DNA of 50,573 bases, from NCBI GenBank assembly GCA_905221605.1, contig CAJNDS010001735.1, positions 709,136 to 759,708 on the forward strand, read 5' to 3'. A model generated the notes under the pieces. It saw only the letters and a list, made by a program, of their open reading frames with translations, had not been told where the DNA came from and made no database searches. The DNA comes from Symbiodinium natans. Lineage: Eukaryota; Sar; Dinophyceae; Suessiales; Symbiodiniaceae. Position numbers and translations under genes: made by a program. Shown here one piece after another: positions 27,799-37,237 of the stretch (its first letter is position 1; each line of letters starts with the position of its first letter).

Positions 27799-28095
27799 TG
27801 TGAAGTCGACCAGCACTGGACTTGCACTAAGCCAATGCAATCACAGCCCGGTCACGCTGTTTTACGACTTCGTGAGTCCAAGCACTTGTGCAGCTACGCC
27901 TGAGTGCGTCCGGTCGGACCGCACAGCAACCTAGGAGCTACTGTACGACTCTACCGTGCTCAAAGGCACAAGCTCGGTACTTGAGCCAAAATATTGGCAT
28001 TGATACGAATTGCAAATCTACACATGCAAAGGAAAACTACAGTACTGGTTCTGGCAGCTCTGCACATGGAACGTGCGTGCTTAGACCTGCTCACA
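27799..28095 (-). repeat. 5' LTR of the retrotransposon
   Basis: 297 bp, same ends and sequence as 6754-7050. On the sense (minus) strand it starts at 28095. The spliced-leader relic lies 103-115 nt downstream of the LTR start, about where the U3/R border might be. It is followed by ACAT (28096-28099), the right target duplication. Confidence 0.97.
27980..27992 (-). promoter_or_regulatory. spliced-leader relic in the 5' LTR
   Basis: Sense-strand ATTTTGGCTCAAG, identical to the 3' end of the dinoflagellate spliced leader. It could be a fossil of a trans-spliced element RNA that became part of the LTR. Confidence 0.75.
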
Positions 28096-28099
28096 ACAT
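28096..28099. repeat. target-site duplication ACAT (right)
   Basis: Matches the ACAT at 6750-6753. Confidence 0.8.
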
Positions 28100-29674
28100 A
28101 ACCCCTATGTATATACACCTCATATAGTCCCGTCCCTAAATCCCTAAGTAGCCAGTGAGTAACCCCTAACATACACCCCAAGGTCCCTTATAAGGGTCCC
28201 TCCTTTAGTCCCTTGACTGATTTGGAGATCCCTTTCGGGTGCCTATGCTCAGCTCTTCACAAGATGGTGGGACCCCATTGGGTTTGTCACGCCCTATGAT
28301 AACATGCTGTAATACAGTACAGCATCCCCCTACACCCTAAAACCCGAAAAGCCAGGGTTTAGGGTTTAGGGTTTAGGGTTTAGGGTTTAGGGATTAGGGT
28401 TTAGGGTTTAGGGTTTAGGGTTTAGGGACTACCTTAACTCCGATACCCTGAATGCCAAACCCTCCATATCCCGCGAAACCGTGCTCTCCAATGCCTGCTG
28501 ATTGGTCTTGCCCACGTCGACCAAAGCTTCACCCGCCTCGCAGAATCACCCAAACCCTGAGCCCCCAAACCCTCACGAAACCCTAAACCCTACATCCGAA
28601 ATCCACATCCCGAAACCCACGCTAAACCCTAAACCCTAAACCCTAAACCCCAAACCCCAAACTCACCATGCTCCAGGCGGCCCTTTTCTAGCGAGGGTTC
28701 CCCGCTTACGGGTAAACGAATAACCCCCCCTCCCGGGCTTGGACCCCGTCACCGCGAAGAAGGTATAGGGTTTAGGGTTTAGGGTTTGGGGTTTAGGGTT
28801 CAGGGTTTAGGATTTGGGGTTTAGGGTTTGGGGTTTAGGGTTTCGGGTTTAGGGTTTAGGTTTTCAGGGTCCTGCTTCACCCTGCGGCCGACACCCCCTA
28901 AGCTGCACAATCCGTACTGCAGGTTTAGGGTCTGGGGTTTAGGGTTTAGCGTTTCGGGTTTATAGGGTTTAGGGTTTAGGATTTAGGGTTTAGGCAAACC
29001 CCAAAAATTGCAACATACAAGTACCCCAGTTCGGTCCTCGAAGGGGGCTGCATGCAGTTTGCCGTATTCGTTTGTTGTCTTGAGGGGGCTGTGGGGGGGA
29101 GAACCAATACACCGAACCCTACACTCCAAAGCCCCAAAGCCCTAGCCCTTACTCCACATCCTATGAACGTAACATCTCCACGTCCCCGCCTACTGGACAT
29201 CCCAGAAAGACTGTCGCTGCAGGCTATTCAGACCCAATCTCCTCAAACCTCCACCCTGGCCCTGAACCCTATACACACTAATCCACCCCGCGCAAGAAGC
29301 ACAAGAAGGAGGAGAATTAGCAATTCGGGCTACCCTAAACCCTAAACCCTAAACCCTAAACCCTAAACCCTAAACCCTAAACCCTAAACCTTAGGTTCAG
29401 GGCTTCGGGCCGGGCTTCTGAAGCTCTAACCCGCCGCTTCCCGGAGAACACGGAACGAACGCCTGACCGATAGCTACATGTGACTCGTTTGGCGAGGGCG
29501 TTCAACCCTAAAGAGCCAACAAGGGGGGTTTAGGGTTTAGGGTTTAGGGTTTAGGGTTTAGGGTTTAGGGTTTAGGGTTTAGGGTTCCCCAAACCCTAGA
29601 CCCTAAACAAATACACAACACTCAAAGAGTACAAGGTGTGCCTCAGCTTGCCTCCAGCAACTCAAAACCCCAAA
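28100..29674. other. gene-free spacer with telomere-like tracts
   Basis: TTTAGGG tracts at about 28353-28428 and 28770-28985 (degenerate), 29528-29590; CCCTAAA tracts at about 28620-28660 and 29333-29390. No supportable gene; the short ORFs have repeat composition. Confidence 0.75.
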
Positions 29675-29779
29675 ATTGGGATGCTCCCCCCTTATACTAG
29701 CAATCCGTATCAGGGATTGTAATAGAGGGTACTAGAATCCCTATGAAGGACTGCTAGTAGAAGGGGGAACATCCCAACC
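29675..29779. mobile_element. MITE-like repeat, family A copy 2
   Basis: The best-preserved copy. TTGGGATGCTCCCCCCTTAT and ACTAGCAATCC on the left match, in complement, GGACTGCTAGTAGAAGGGGG and AACATCCCAA on the right: a terminal inverted repeat of about 32 bp with few mismatches. Non-coding, about 105 bp. Confidence 0.8.
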
Positions 29780-30090
29780 CCTAAACCCAATAAAACCCTA
29801 AACCCTAAACCCGAAAACCCTAAAACCCTAAAACCCTAAAACCATAAAACCCTAAACGCTAAACGCGAAACGCTAAACGCTAAACGCTAAACCCTAAACC
29901 CTAAACCCTCGAGTCCTGTAGCTTTTTGACGGTGCCCTCCATGGTCTGACCTCGTCATGTCCCACTTCGCAGGCTTGTGAAAGAGAGGGTCTCGTAACTT
30001 CGCAAGGATTAGGGTTTAGGGTTTAGGGTTTAGGTTGGGGATCCCTTCTAACACGTTCTCTTTATCGGATTTGGGGTACCAAGTTGGCTA
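29780..30090. repeat. telomere-like tract with variant units
   Basis: CCCTAAA tract at about 29790-29907 contains the variants ACCCTAAAA and ACGCTAA in blocks of three to four, showing local variant amplification. A short TTTAGGG tract follows at 30008-30034. Confidence 0.85.
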
Positions 30091-30094
30091 CCAT

Positions 30095-30225
30095 TGCCAA
30101 GCCTGGTTAACTCCTATTGTTGGCGAGTTAACCCTAAATCCTGGGCCTGGTTAACTCCTATTTTGGGCCAAGTTGACTCTTACCCCTGGGCCTGGTTCAC
30201 AACCAATCCGCGGGCCCTTAACCCG
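30095..30225. repeat. GTTAAC-rich ~22-bp repeat array, left
   Basis: About four to five units of about 22 bp with consensus near GTTAACTCCTATTTTGGGCC. The array at 40803-40910 has the same unit in the opposite orientation. Confidence 0.8.
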
Positions 30226-31011
30226 TCGCCCATAAACCTAAGGCTAAGTCTAAGACCAAACCCCTGCCCAAACCCCAGCCCTGGCGTGCCTCAGCGATCC
30301 GATCATCAGCATCAGTGAATAGATTTTTGCTGAAGCTGAGTGGGGCTTCGAGATTGTGTTGAGGGCATGTTTCGCCCGGCAGGCCACTTTCGGGCCACAT
30401 GGCTAAGTACCACGGTATGGTATGGTATGGTATGGTCCCATACAACATCGTATGGTCTGGCATGGTAAGATGAAAAGATACGACAGGTTTCTGTACAAAG
30501 CTCGCAAACATATCACATCGACGTGTGACATAAGCGGCTGGGAACTCGGCAAGCACAGCCACGCCCTGAGGACCTCAAGGCCTCTGAAACACCCTGAGCA
30601 ACCCTAAACCCAAAAGACTCAAGGCTAAACCTAAACCCAAAACCCTAAACGGTTTAGGGTTTCGGCGGTTTAGGGTTTAAAGTTTAGGGTTTAGGGTTTA
30701 GGCTAAACCCTAAACCGTTTCTAAGCCCTGCCTAAACTATTAACTTGAAAGTCTAAACCCTAAAGCCTTAAAACCTAACCCTTAAACCCTAAACCCTAAA
30801 GCCTGAACCCTGCACCCTAAGTCAAAACTCCACCACCAAGACCTGGTTAAGAGGGGGGTAGGCTTGGGCTCTGGCCTCGGCTTGCAAAGTTGCTGGCACA
30901 TCCCCTGCAAATATGTTACAACGCCAGTCCCAGTAAAACTATGTGCACGAAAATGCGAAGCGAGCAAAAGGTCAACCTGCTGCATTCCCCTCTCCACTCG
31001 CAGAGTGAAGC
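30226..31011. other. gene-free spacer
   Basis: A (TATGG)n stretch at about 30413-30437 and telomere-like units at about 30640-30820. No gene seen on either strand. The stop of the neighbouring minus-strand gene is at 31012. Confidence 0.65.
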
Positions 31012-34000
31012 TCACTTGGTGCTTCCCTTCAGGGCGGCGGCCCTCTTGGACAGAGCCGGTTCAGCAAGGATCTTCTTTTTCTCCAAGATGTTCTGGCACC
31101 TGCTGACCAGCCCAAGCCGGGTTTCACCTGGTTGCAAGGTCCGAGTCAATGCTTGAGCCAAGGTCATGCTTCCATTCATGTACCGGACGGTTGCCATAGT
31201 GGCTTTGCCAGACTGGTTGTCCTGAGCCACTGCACCGTTGACTGCTTGGAAGTCCCTGACGTCAACCAAGGTAGCCGCAATCAGAGAACTGGTAACTTCA
31301 GTCATCCAATCGCTCACTGGCACCAGCTTCAAGTCACTCAAGAAGGAAGCACTTTCTGAAAGAATGCGATCGGCCCGAGTACCTGAATGAACGAGCTTTT
31401 GCATATTCGAATCGTTTGCTAAGTCCGAGATGGCCTGCTTGTCCAAAGGGTCTGACTGGAAGATGGCCACAGCATCCTGCGCGGTCATCAGGTCTGTGTA
31501 GAAGCCCTTGACACTCGAGACGAGGCTTTCGATGTCGTTGGCCATAACCGCCACGATGTCGCCGCACGATTCCCGCATGGTCTTTTGAAGGGCCTTGTAG
31601 AAAGCACTGACACCATCCATGTTGCCTGTGAGGGCGACAGCCTGGACAAGCATCTCGTCGAAATGCTTGGAGGCCGACGCGAGCTTGCCGAAAACGAACT
31701 GACAGCCAAGCAGCCGAGATGTTTTGGTGTCCCACTGGATGGGGGACTCCTTCTTGGCCTGCATGGTCGCGAGCAGCATGTCCTTCCAGAGCTTTGCGCC
31801 CTTACATTCCTTCAGTTTGTTCACACAAACCATGACATACTTCGCAACTCGCAAAAGAGCACCGACTATGCAAAGGAAGGCAGCGTGCACCTGCACATTT
31901 GTTTGGCCATCCGGGCCATCCAGTTTGAGTGCAACCTTGCTCCCACCGAAGTACTTGAAATAGGAAGAAAAGGCGAAGAACCAGTCGAGGTCCTGCTTGG
32001 TCTCTGAAGAGTCCTCGGCATGGATCTCCAAGACTCCAAGAACCTCCTCTCGAAGTGTGCCCTGGACCATGTCGTCTGTGACTTCAGGCTCGAGCAGCTT
32101 GCCTGCAAAGCTGGCGAACGTGGAGCTGACCTGAGCGAGCCACCTCTCGAGGCACAGCTGCATAGCCCCAGCAAGATTGTCCAAGGCCTTGTCCAAGAAG
32201 GGAACTGTCGATGCTAGCTGCTTCCTGGCCTCCTTGTCGTTTAGCTTGCCGAAGAGCTTGGCAACCTGGGGCTCGGAGATGAGGTCCTCGTTGACATCCT
32301 CAGTGAGAACTTTCGTGATGACCTGGAAAGCATCCTTCAACACACTCATGTATGCCTTGACGACTGAGATCTCCTGCTCCAAGCTTTCTGCCAAAGACTT
32401 GCCGAGAAGCTTGGCAAGGGGAACCTTTGCCAGTGGATGAAAGCCACCCATTTGACCGATCATCTCGAACAACACCGGGCCATCGGCTCCCAATGAACCC
32501 TTCGCCCAAATTTGCATGTGGCGCAGAAGGGGTTCGCCAAACTGCTTTGCATACTTTGCACGAACAACGGACATCAAAGCTCCATACAGCTCGTCGACTT
32601 TGGCACTGACTAGCTTGACAGCATCCTGCGAACTTGCCAGGAGTTCCTCGCTGGCCTTCTCCCTGAAGCCCAAAAACTTGGCCGTCATCTCCACGAACTT
32701 CGCTTGCCCGGGGATGACAATATCCCACTCGCCACCATCCCTCTGCTTCAGGAGGACCTCAGCATCAAAGTTTCTCATGCCTTGGGCAAGATTGACGGCT
32801 GAGTCGATGTCAAGCGCAAGCAGGAGGTCAGAGCGATGCTGCTGCACGAGCTGCGAAACCCGAGAGCAAATCTCAACCCCCACAGGGCTCATTGCCACGG
32901 CAGTGTACAAGGGACCACTTCTGGCTTTCGTGAGGCTAGTTCTGGCATTCTCCAGCTGCTCGCAGGCGGCTGAATCAAGACCATGTGGCTGCAAGGTCGC
33001 TGCCACCAGGTTTGCTACCTTGTTGATGTCCTCCACGATGAGGCACTTGGCTTCCGAAAGCTGGCTCTGCAAGGACGAAGCCTTCCAGATGGTCAGGAAA
33101 TCCGAAATGTCTTTGATAGTGGCGTTGACGATGTTCTTCTTCTCCATTTGCGCCAGCTCCGGTTCTTTCGCCTTCGGCACCACGGACGTCATGAAGAGCT
33201 GTGTCAAGCAAGCTCCAAGACACGCGCACTGAAAGTCGCGAACTTCAGCAGGAACCTCCTTGCCTGCAGAGTCGGATGCGGGCATGAGCGAACTGACACC
33301 ATCGGGAAATTCCGTCTTGAACTTCGTATCCAGAAACTTGCACACTTGCTCAAAGTGCCGCAACTGCATGTGCTCTTCAGCTGCCCGACGACAGATGACG
33401 CTCGTGATGTTCTTAGGCAGCTGGACACCCACCGCCTCCAAAGCACGAGCCCGCTGCGATAAGGTCGCTGGGCTTGCCTCCAAGAAAACAAATCAAGAAA
33501 CGACAACTAAACGAAAAGCAAGCTTAGAAAAAAATGAGATGCCTGGCCTCGGTGTCCTGCAGGGCTTCAAGGAAGTCAGCAGACAGCTCCATATTTCGAA
33601 ATTCGGTCTTCAAGTCGTCCCAGACTTTGGCAGCTCGTGAACCAGGGCCGTGGGCTCGAATGGATTCCATGTAGAGGCCTGTCAACTCCTCAGTCAATCT
33701 GGACTGCACCTTCTCCTTCATGGATACGGCCCTGGTGAACGGAAAGCGTGTCACTAGTGGGTCCTGAAGGGAGACACGAAGTTGCTGAGCTTGAAGTACC
33801 ATGGCCTCGCTCTTCTCCAGCTCACGGCTCTCGTTGCACTTCTTCCTACCAATCTTTGGGAGCCCAAGCTGTGCAAAGCCCAGCCCTGCTGGCTCCTCTG
33901 GGTTGACTCTGGGGGCACCCTCGTTGTGAGTGCACTCGTTGCGGGATGACCGGGCTGTCCTGGCTCGCTTGGACCTGGCCGGTCTATCTTCGTCGTCCGA

Positions 34001-34036
34001 CTCCTTGGCTGGCTTCGAGTTGCCGGTGCCTGACAT
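31012..34036 (-). CDS. uncharacterised large helical protein, two exons
   Basis: Exon 1 (34036-33548, 163 codons) and exon 2 (33477-31012) join in frame across a 70-nt GC-AG intron, giving about 984 residues. The N-terminus is hydrophilic with Ser/Asp/Glu and Lys/Arg clusters (residues 10-35, possible nuclear signal). The rest is predicted mainly helical, with no transmembrane segment and no motif I know. It could instead be a downstream part of the gene whose exon lies at 34392-35159: the start codon at 34036 overlaps a good splice acceptor (TGTCAG followed by G). Strand and close packing match its neighbours. Function not recognised. Confidence 0.7.
33478..33547 (-). other. intron with GC...AG ends and GAGGC direct repeat
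   Basis: On the minus strand the exon ends ...ACCGAG, the intron begins GCCAGG, is T-rich near its end (TTTGTTTTCTTGGAG), and the next exon begins GCAAGC. GAGGC occurs at both borders, so the exact cut is ambiguous, but any cut inside it keeps the frame. Non-GT donors with a short repeat are typical of dinoflagellate introns (established knowledge). Confidence 0.75.
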
Positions 34037-34086
34037 GTTGTTTGGAATTTACAAACCCATCAACTTTTGTTCTCCTATTCCCAGCC

Positions 34087-34087
<1 letters not shown>

Positions 34088-34137
<50 letters not shown>

Positions 34138-34168
34138 TCTCTCTCTCCCTCCCTCTCTCTCTCTCTCC
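34088..34168. repeat. (CT)n microsatellite
   Basis: About 80 bp of CT repeats with CCCT interruptions, directly joined to a CCCTAAA tract. It lies in an apparent intron or intergenic gap on the minus strand. Confidence 0.95.
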
Positions 34169-34391
34169 CTAAACCCTAAACCCTAAACCCTAAACCCTAA
34201 ACCCGAAACCCGAAACCCTAAACCCTAAACCCTAAACCCTAAACCCTAAACCCTAAACCCCAGACCCTAAACCCTAAACCCTAAACCCTAAACCCTAAAC
34301 CCTAAACCCTAACCCTAACCGAAACCCTAAACCCTAAACCGCGTAAACCCTATAGCCTCAACCCTAAACCCTAAAGTCTAAACCCTAAACT
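34169..34391. repeat. interstitial CCCTAAA tract
   Basis: About 30 units with a few CCCGAAA variants. It provides the stop codon (TAG) for the neighbouring minus-strand ORF, so that ORF's apparent end is probably artificial. Confidence 0.9.
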
Positions 34392-35159
34392 CTAGGGGTT
34401 TGGTTTAGCCGCAGTCCGATCCGCAGTGCCTCCGATGTTGTTGTCACCCCACAAGATCGCTGCCAAGTCGTCGTCGCTGTCAGCTCCGCCCTTCGCCTTG
34501 GACTTGCTTAAGACGATGTCCTGACCGTCAGACGCTGCAGCTGAAGAGGCCACATTGACGGACTTCTCGAGAGAAGAAAAAGCCAGGCATGGATCAGGGC
34601 CATCGGCGTCCTCGCTGTCAGCCACAGACACACTTTGGCGAGCCTTCTTTGACGAGTTGGTCGAAACCTCGATGCATCCGATGGCCCATTCCTTCAGCAC
34701 AGCTCCTCGGACTTGCTTCCCCATGTGAGGCACACTCTGCAACTTCTTTGGCACAGGTTTCCCATGATCCTTGAGAAGCGCCACGGGCCACAAATACCCG
34801 AGTATCTGCTTCGTCTCCAAGCCTGACTCGGACACAGCCGCCACGGACGTGGCACGTTTCCGAGCTCGTCGCTGACCTTGTCGTCTGGCTGACTCCCACG
34901 GAAGCAGGCCACTCATGTACTCGGCATGGTTGTCATCGTCCTCGAGGAGGGAGTACCGTTCTTCGCTGGAAAGCTTCGAGTAGGCGTCAGAATTGGACAT
35001 GAAACTGAAGCACGGCTTGCATTGGGCAGCACCTGGAACTCGGCGCTTCAGCAAGTCTCCCTCGGCTGGACCCTGAACGATGGGGTTTGGGGTGGTCAAG
35101 AAAGACCGCCTGCAAGTTTTGCAGGTCGGGGGCCCCGTCTTGCCAGATGCCGATGCCAT
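34392..35159 (-). CDS. uncharacterised nuclear-type protein with C-x2-C pairs
   Basis: ATG at 35159 starts MASASGKTGPPTCKTCRRSF; an upstream ATG-less extension exists to 35249. A pair CKTC (13-16 from this Met) and a later CKPC are probably zinc ligands. Then come an Arg/Lys-rich segment (RRQGQRRARKRA), a conserved-looking LGYLWPVALLKDHGKPVPKK block, and an acidic Ser-rich tail. The final residues run into telomere-like sequence, so a splice donor is likely a little before 34400. It may be the 5' exon of the gene at 31012-34036. Function not recognised. Confidence 0.6.
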   Translation of the reverse strand: MASASGKTGPPTCKTCRRSFLTTPNPIVQGPAEGDLLKRRVPGAAQCKPCFSFMSNSDAYSKLSSEERYSLLEDDDNHAEYMSGLLPWESARRQGQRRARKRATSVAAVSESGLETKQILGYLWPVALLKDHGKPVPKKLQSVPHMGKQVRGAVLKEWAIGCIEVSTNSSKKARQSVSVADSEDADGPDPCLAFSSLEKSVNVASSAAASDGQDIVLSKSKAKGGADSDDDLAAILWGDNNIGGTADRTAAKPNP

Positions 35160-35389
35160 GCGAGTCAGGTCTGGGAGTGGGAGAGGGCAAGAAAGCTGAA
35201 ACGTTTGACCCTGCAAGTTCTGCAAGACATTCCTGTGTTCCGACAACAAGCTGTCAGGGCACGACTAGCTCAAATGCAAGCAATCTGACTTCAGACCATT
35301 GTGTGAAGCTCAAAAAAAAAGCTTGATGCTCTCTGCTGTTCAGGCTTTTGCTTAAGGTTTTCGGCTTGTGGAGCACCAGATTCTGCACG

Positions 35390-35548
35390 AAAAGTTAACT
35401 CTTGGGGGGCCCCGGTTAGCGGTTAACTTCCAGGCCGAAATTAAGGGTTAACTGTGCTCCCCCCCTAGGTTTTGAGCGGTTAACCCTTAATTCTGGCCCC
35501 CTGGTTAACTCCTAACTGGGCCCCCCCTAAGGGTTAACTGGTCGATGC
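35390..35548. repeat. GTTAAC-rich repeat array, middle, both orientations
   Basis: The ~22-bp unit appears in left-type orientation (TTAACCCTTAATTCTGGCCC) and right-type orientation (TAAGGGTTAACTG), so the array is partly palindromic. It lies between two coding regions. Confidence 0.7.
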
Positions 35549-35605
35549 AACTCGTGGTCACACTGGTCACACCGATGCCCTTTTCGACTCGTTCTGCAAA
35601 CAAAT

Positions 35606-36265
35606 TCAGGCGCGAACCTTCATGCCAATGGACCTTCTCAACTCCAGACTTAGGCGGGCATGGCTGTCAGGCGACTCCTTGTGAGCCACACGGAGCCATT
35701 GCAAAAGTAAGTCGGAGTGATGCGTGTTGCTGATCCAGCACTCACATTTTTTGTGTTTCCTGCACACAGCTCTGAGTGACTCTTGCCCTGTTGCATGTTT
35801 CACTAGCAGATTGGCAGCACCTAACTCCTCCACCACACCTCGAAACACTCGGCGAACCGTGCAGAAAGTGGTACCATGACCACCGTACTTGACTTCAACC
35901 CGGCTGCCATCTTCCTCGGTCGACAGCAACTGCCAGTCATGCACCACGCCAGAGCTGCCAGCTGCCGCCGCTCTGCTCACTGGTTCAGACGGCCCTGGTC
36001 GTCCAACATCTGCTGAAGCTGCTGAACCAGATGCCGGAGCTGATGAAGTTCGAGTGGAGCAAGCGGCACCGTGTTCCTGTTCTTCAACGTCACAGTCAAC
36101 GTGGCACTCCTCAAGAATGTCACTGTCTGAGTCTGCAGACGCGCGGGTCGACATCCAAGTTTGCTCAGGGACCTCTATGGCGCTGCAGACCTCCACAGCC
36201 TTCTTGAGTTCTGCAATTTGTTTTGGCCCGAGAATAGCCTGCAGCTGTGGGTCATCCAGGATGTC
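35606..36265 (-). CDS. uncharacterised protein exon (C/H-rich C-terminus)
   Basis: The frame is opened by GTG at 36196, but good coding sequence extends upstream to a splice acceptor (TTGACAG followed by GAC) at 36265, so this is an internal or last exon. The first part reads DILDDPQLQAILGPKQIAEL, a helical segment. Next is an acidic Ser/Ala-rich linker. The C-terminal 100 residues contain a CRKHKKCECW motif that could bind zinc, and a region WQLLSTEEDGSRVEVKYGG with beta character. Its 5' partner is probably the ORF at 36346-37158. Function not recognised. Confidence 0.6.
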   Translation of the reverse strand, partial: DILDDPQLQAILGPKQIAELKKAVEVCSAIEVPEQTWMSTRASADSDSDILEECHVDCDVEEQEHGAACSTRTSSAPASGSAASADVGRPGPSEPVSRAAAAGSSGVVHDWQLLSTEEDGSRVEVKYGGHGTTFCTVRRVFRGVVEELGAANLLVKHATGQESLRAVCRKHKKCECWISNTHHSDLLLQWLRVAHKESPDSHARLSLELRRSIGMKVRA

Positions 36266-36345
36266 CTGTCAAATGACTCCAACAGCTAAAAGAAACAAAC
36301 CTTTGTTACAGCCCTAGACCCTTGGCCCTGGACCCATGAACATTG

Positions 36346-37158
36346 CTAACGAGAATCTGTCTCGTTGGCAACATTTTTCTGGACATCACCTTCTTCACCA
36401 GGCGGCTGCACAGAGGTCCGTCTTGTCCTCCTCCTCTTTGTGGGCGGGAGATCTGGGCCGGCACCATCGTCCAGCAAGGACAGAAAATCCACACCGTCGC
36501 CGGCGCGTGCATCGTCATACTCTTCGGGCTGTCCAGGCTCCATGAGTGGCTCCCCTGCAACCTCTGAGTCATCCTGCCCTGCATCGCCATCCACAGTCAC
36601 CACGGCTTGCTGGAAGCTAGTGTCCAACCCTGTCACTCGAACCTGCTTTGGGCTGATGTCTTGGAACAGCAACTTGTTGATTACCACTGTGCTGGGAGAC
36701 ATGTTCTCGTCGTCGAACAGACTGAGCAAATGAAAGGCGAATGCGTCTGAGAGAAGCGTCTGCAAACGACCTACCCGCCTTTCACCAGCAGGGACAGGCA
36801 AGTAGTCCTTCTGGCAATCCACATACTTCTCAAAAGCCAGGTCGAGCAGCATATTGTCAAACCTCCCTGGCCCAGCCCCAAACTGAAAGGGCTCGGAAAT
36901 TTCAGCGAGAACGAAAACCTGATCTGCCTTCAATGCTCCTGCTCTGGAAGAGACAGCAGTGAGCCAAGCATATTGCCGGACCACATGTCGTCTAGGCCTG
37001 GCAGAAGAGAACACTTCGAAAGCCAGCAGCACATCTGCTTGCACGGTAGCTGTCGGAGAAGCATAGAGCCCGACGATCTCCAGGAAAGCCGCCAACAAGT
37101 TCCTGTGCAACTGAATGCCTGGCAGACGAGGCTGCTCGTGCAGTAAAGTTATAGGCAT
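36346..37158 (-). CDS. uncharacterised protein exon
   Basis: ATG at 37158; 270 residues. The first 190 residues look globular and mixed alpha/beta. The tail is acidic, then contains VDFLSLLDDG and a basic TKRRRTRRTS stretch (probable nuclear signal). VDFLSLL resembles MDFLSLLESD at the start of the transposase-like gene at 40544, so the two may share an N-terminal peptide or derive from related copies. The real end is probably a splice donor shortly before 36370, joining the exon at 36265. Function not recognised. Confidence 0.55.
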   Translation of the reverse strand: MPITLLHEQPRLPGIQLHRNLLAAFLEIVGLYASPTATVQADVLLAFEVFSSARPRRHVVRQYAWLTAVSSRAGALKADQVFVLAEISEPFQFGAGPGRFDNMLLDLAFEKYVDCQKDYLPVPAGERRVGRLQTLLSDAFAFHLLSLFDDENMSPSTVVINKLLFQDISPKQVRVTGLDTSFQQAVVTVDGDAGQDDSEVAGEPLMEPGQPEEYDDARAGDGVDFLSLLDDGAGPDLPPTKRRRTRRTSVQPPGEEGDVQKNVANETDSR

Positions 37159-37237
37159 TAGGGCTTGGCCTGTTTAGGGTTTAGGGTCTTGGGGTGATCG
37201 AAGCTAGCAGCTACCTGGTCTCGGGGTCTGAGTATCA

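Larger units (their letters stand above)
6754..28095 (-). mobile_element. Ty3/gypsy-type LTR retrotransposon, 21.3 kb, with split RT and RNA-repair cargo
   Basis: Two 297-bp LTRs in direct orientation (6754-7050 and 27799-28095) bound the element. They begin TGTGA and end TCACA, are identical by eye, and are flanked by ACAT. All long ORFs lie on the minus strand, so the right LTR is the 5' LTR. Order from 5' to 3': leader, gag, protease-like, RT thumb, RNase H, integrase, RT fingers-palm, Tpt1/KptA, zinc-finger/TM protein, PLD-like protein, 3' LTR. About 4.1 kb (18507-22643) is a nested block, so the element proper is about 17.2 kb, long for the superfamily. Identical LTRs imply very recent insertion. 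Several ORFs sit in different frames and overlap slightly, which could reflect frameshifting or assembly indels. Confidence 0.95.

Noticed and set aside
6754-28095. Two independent truncated elements rather than one
   Set aside because: The LTRs look identical, have matching TG-CA ends and an ACAT duplication, and gag-to-PLD ORFs are all on one strand in a sensible order.
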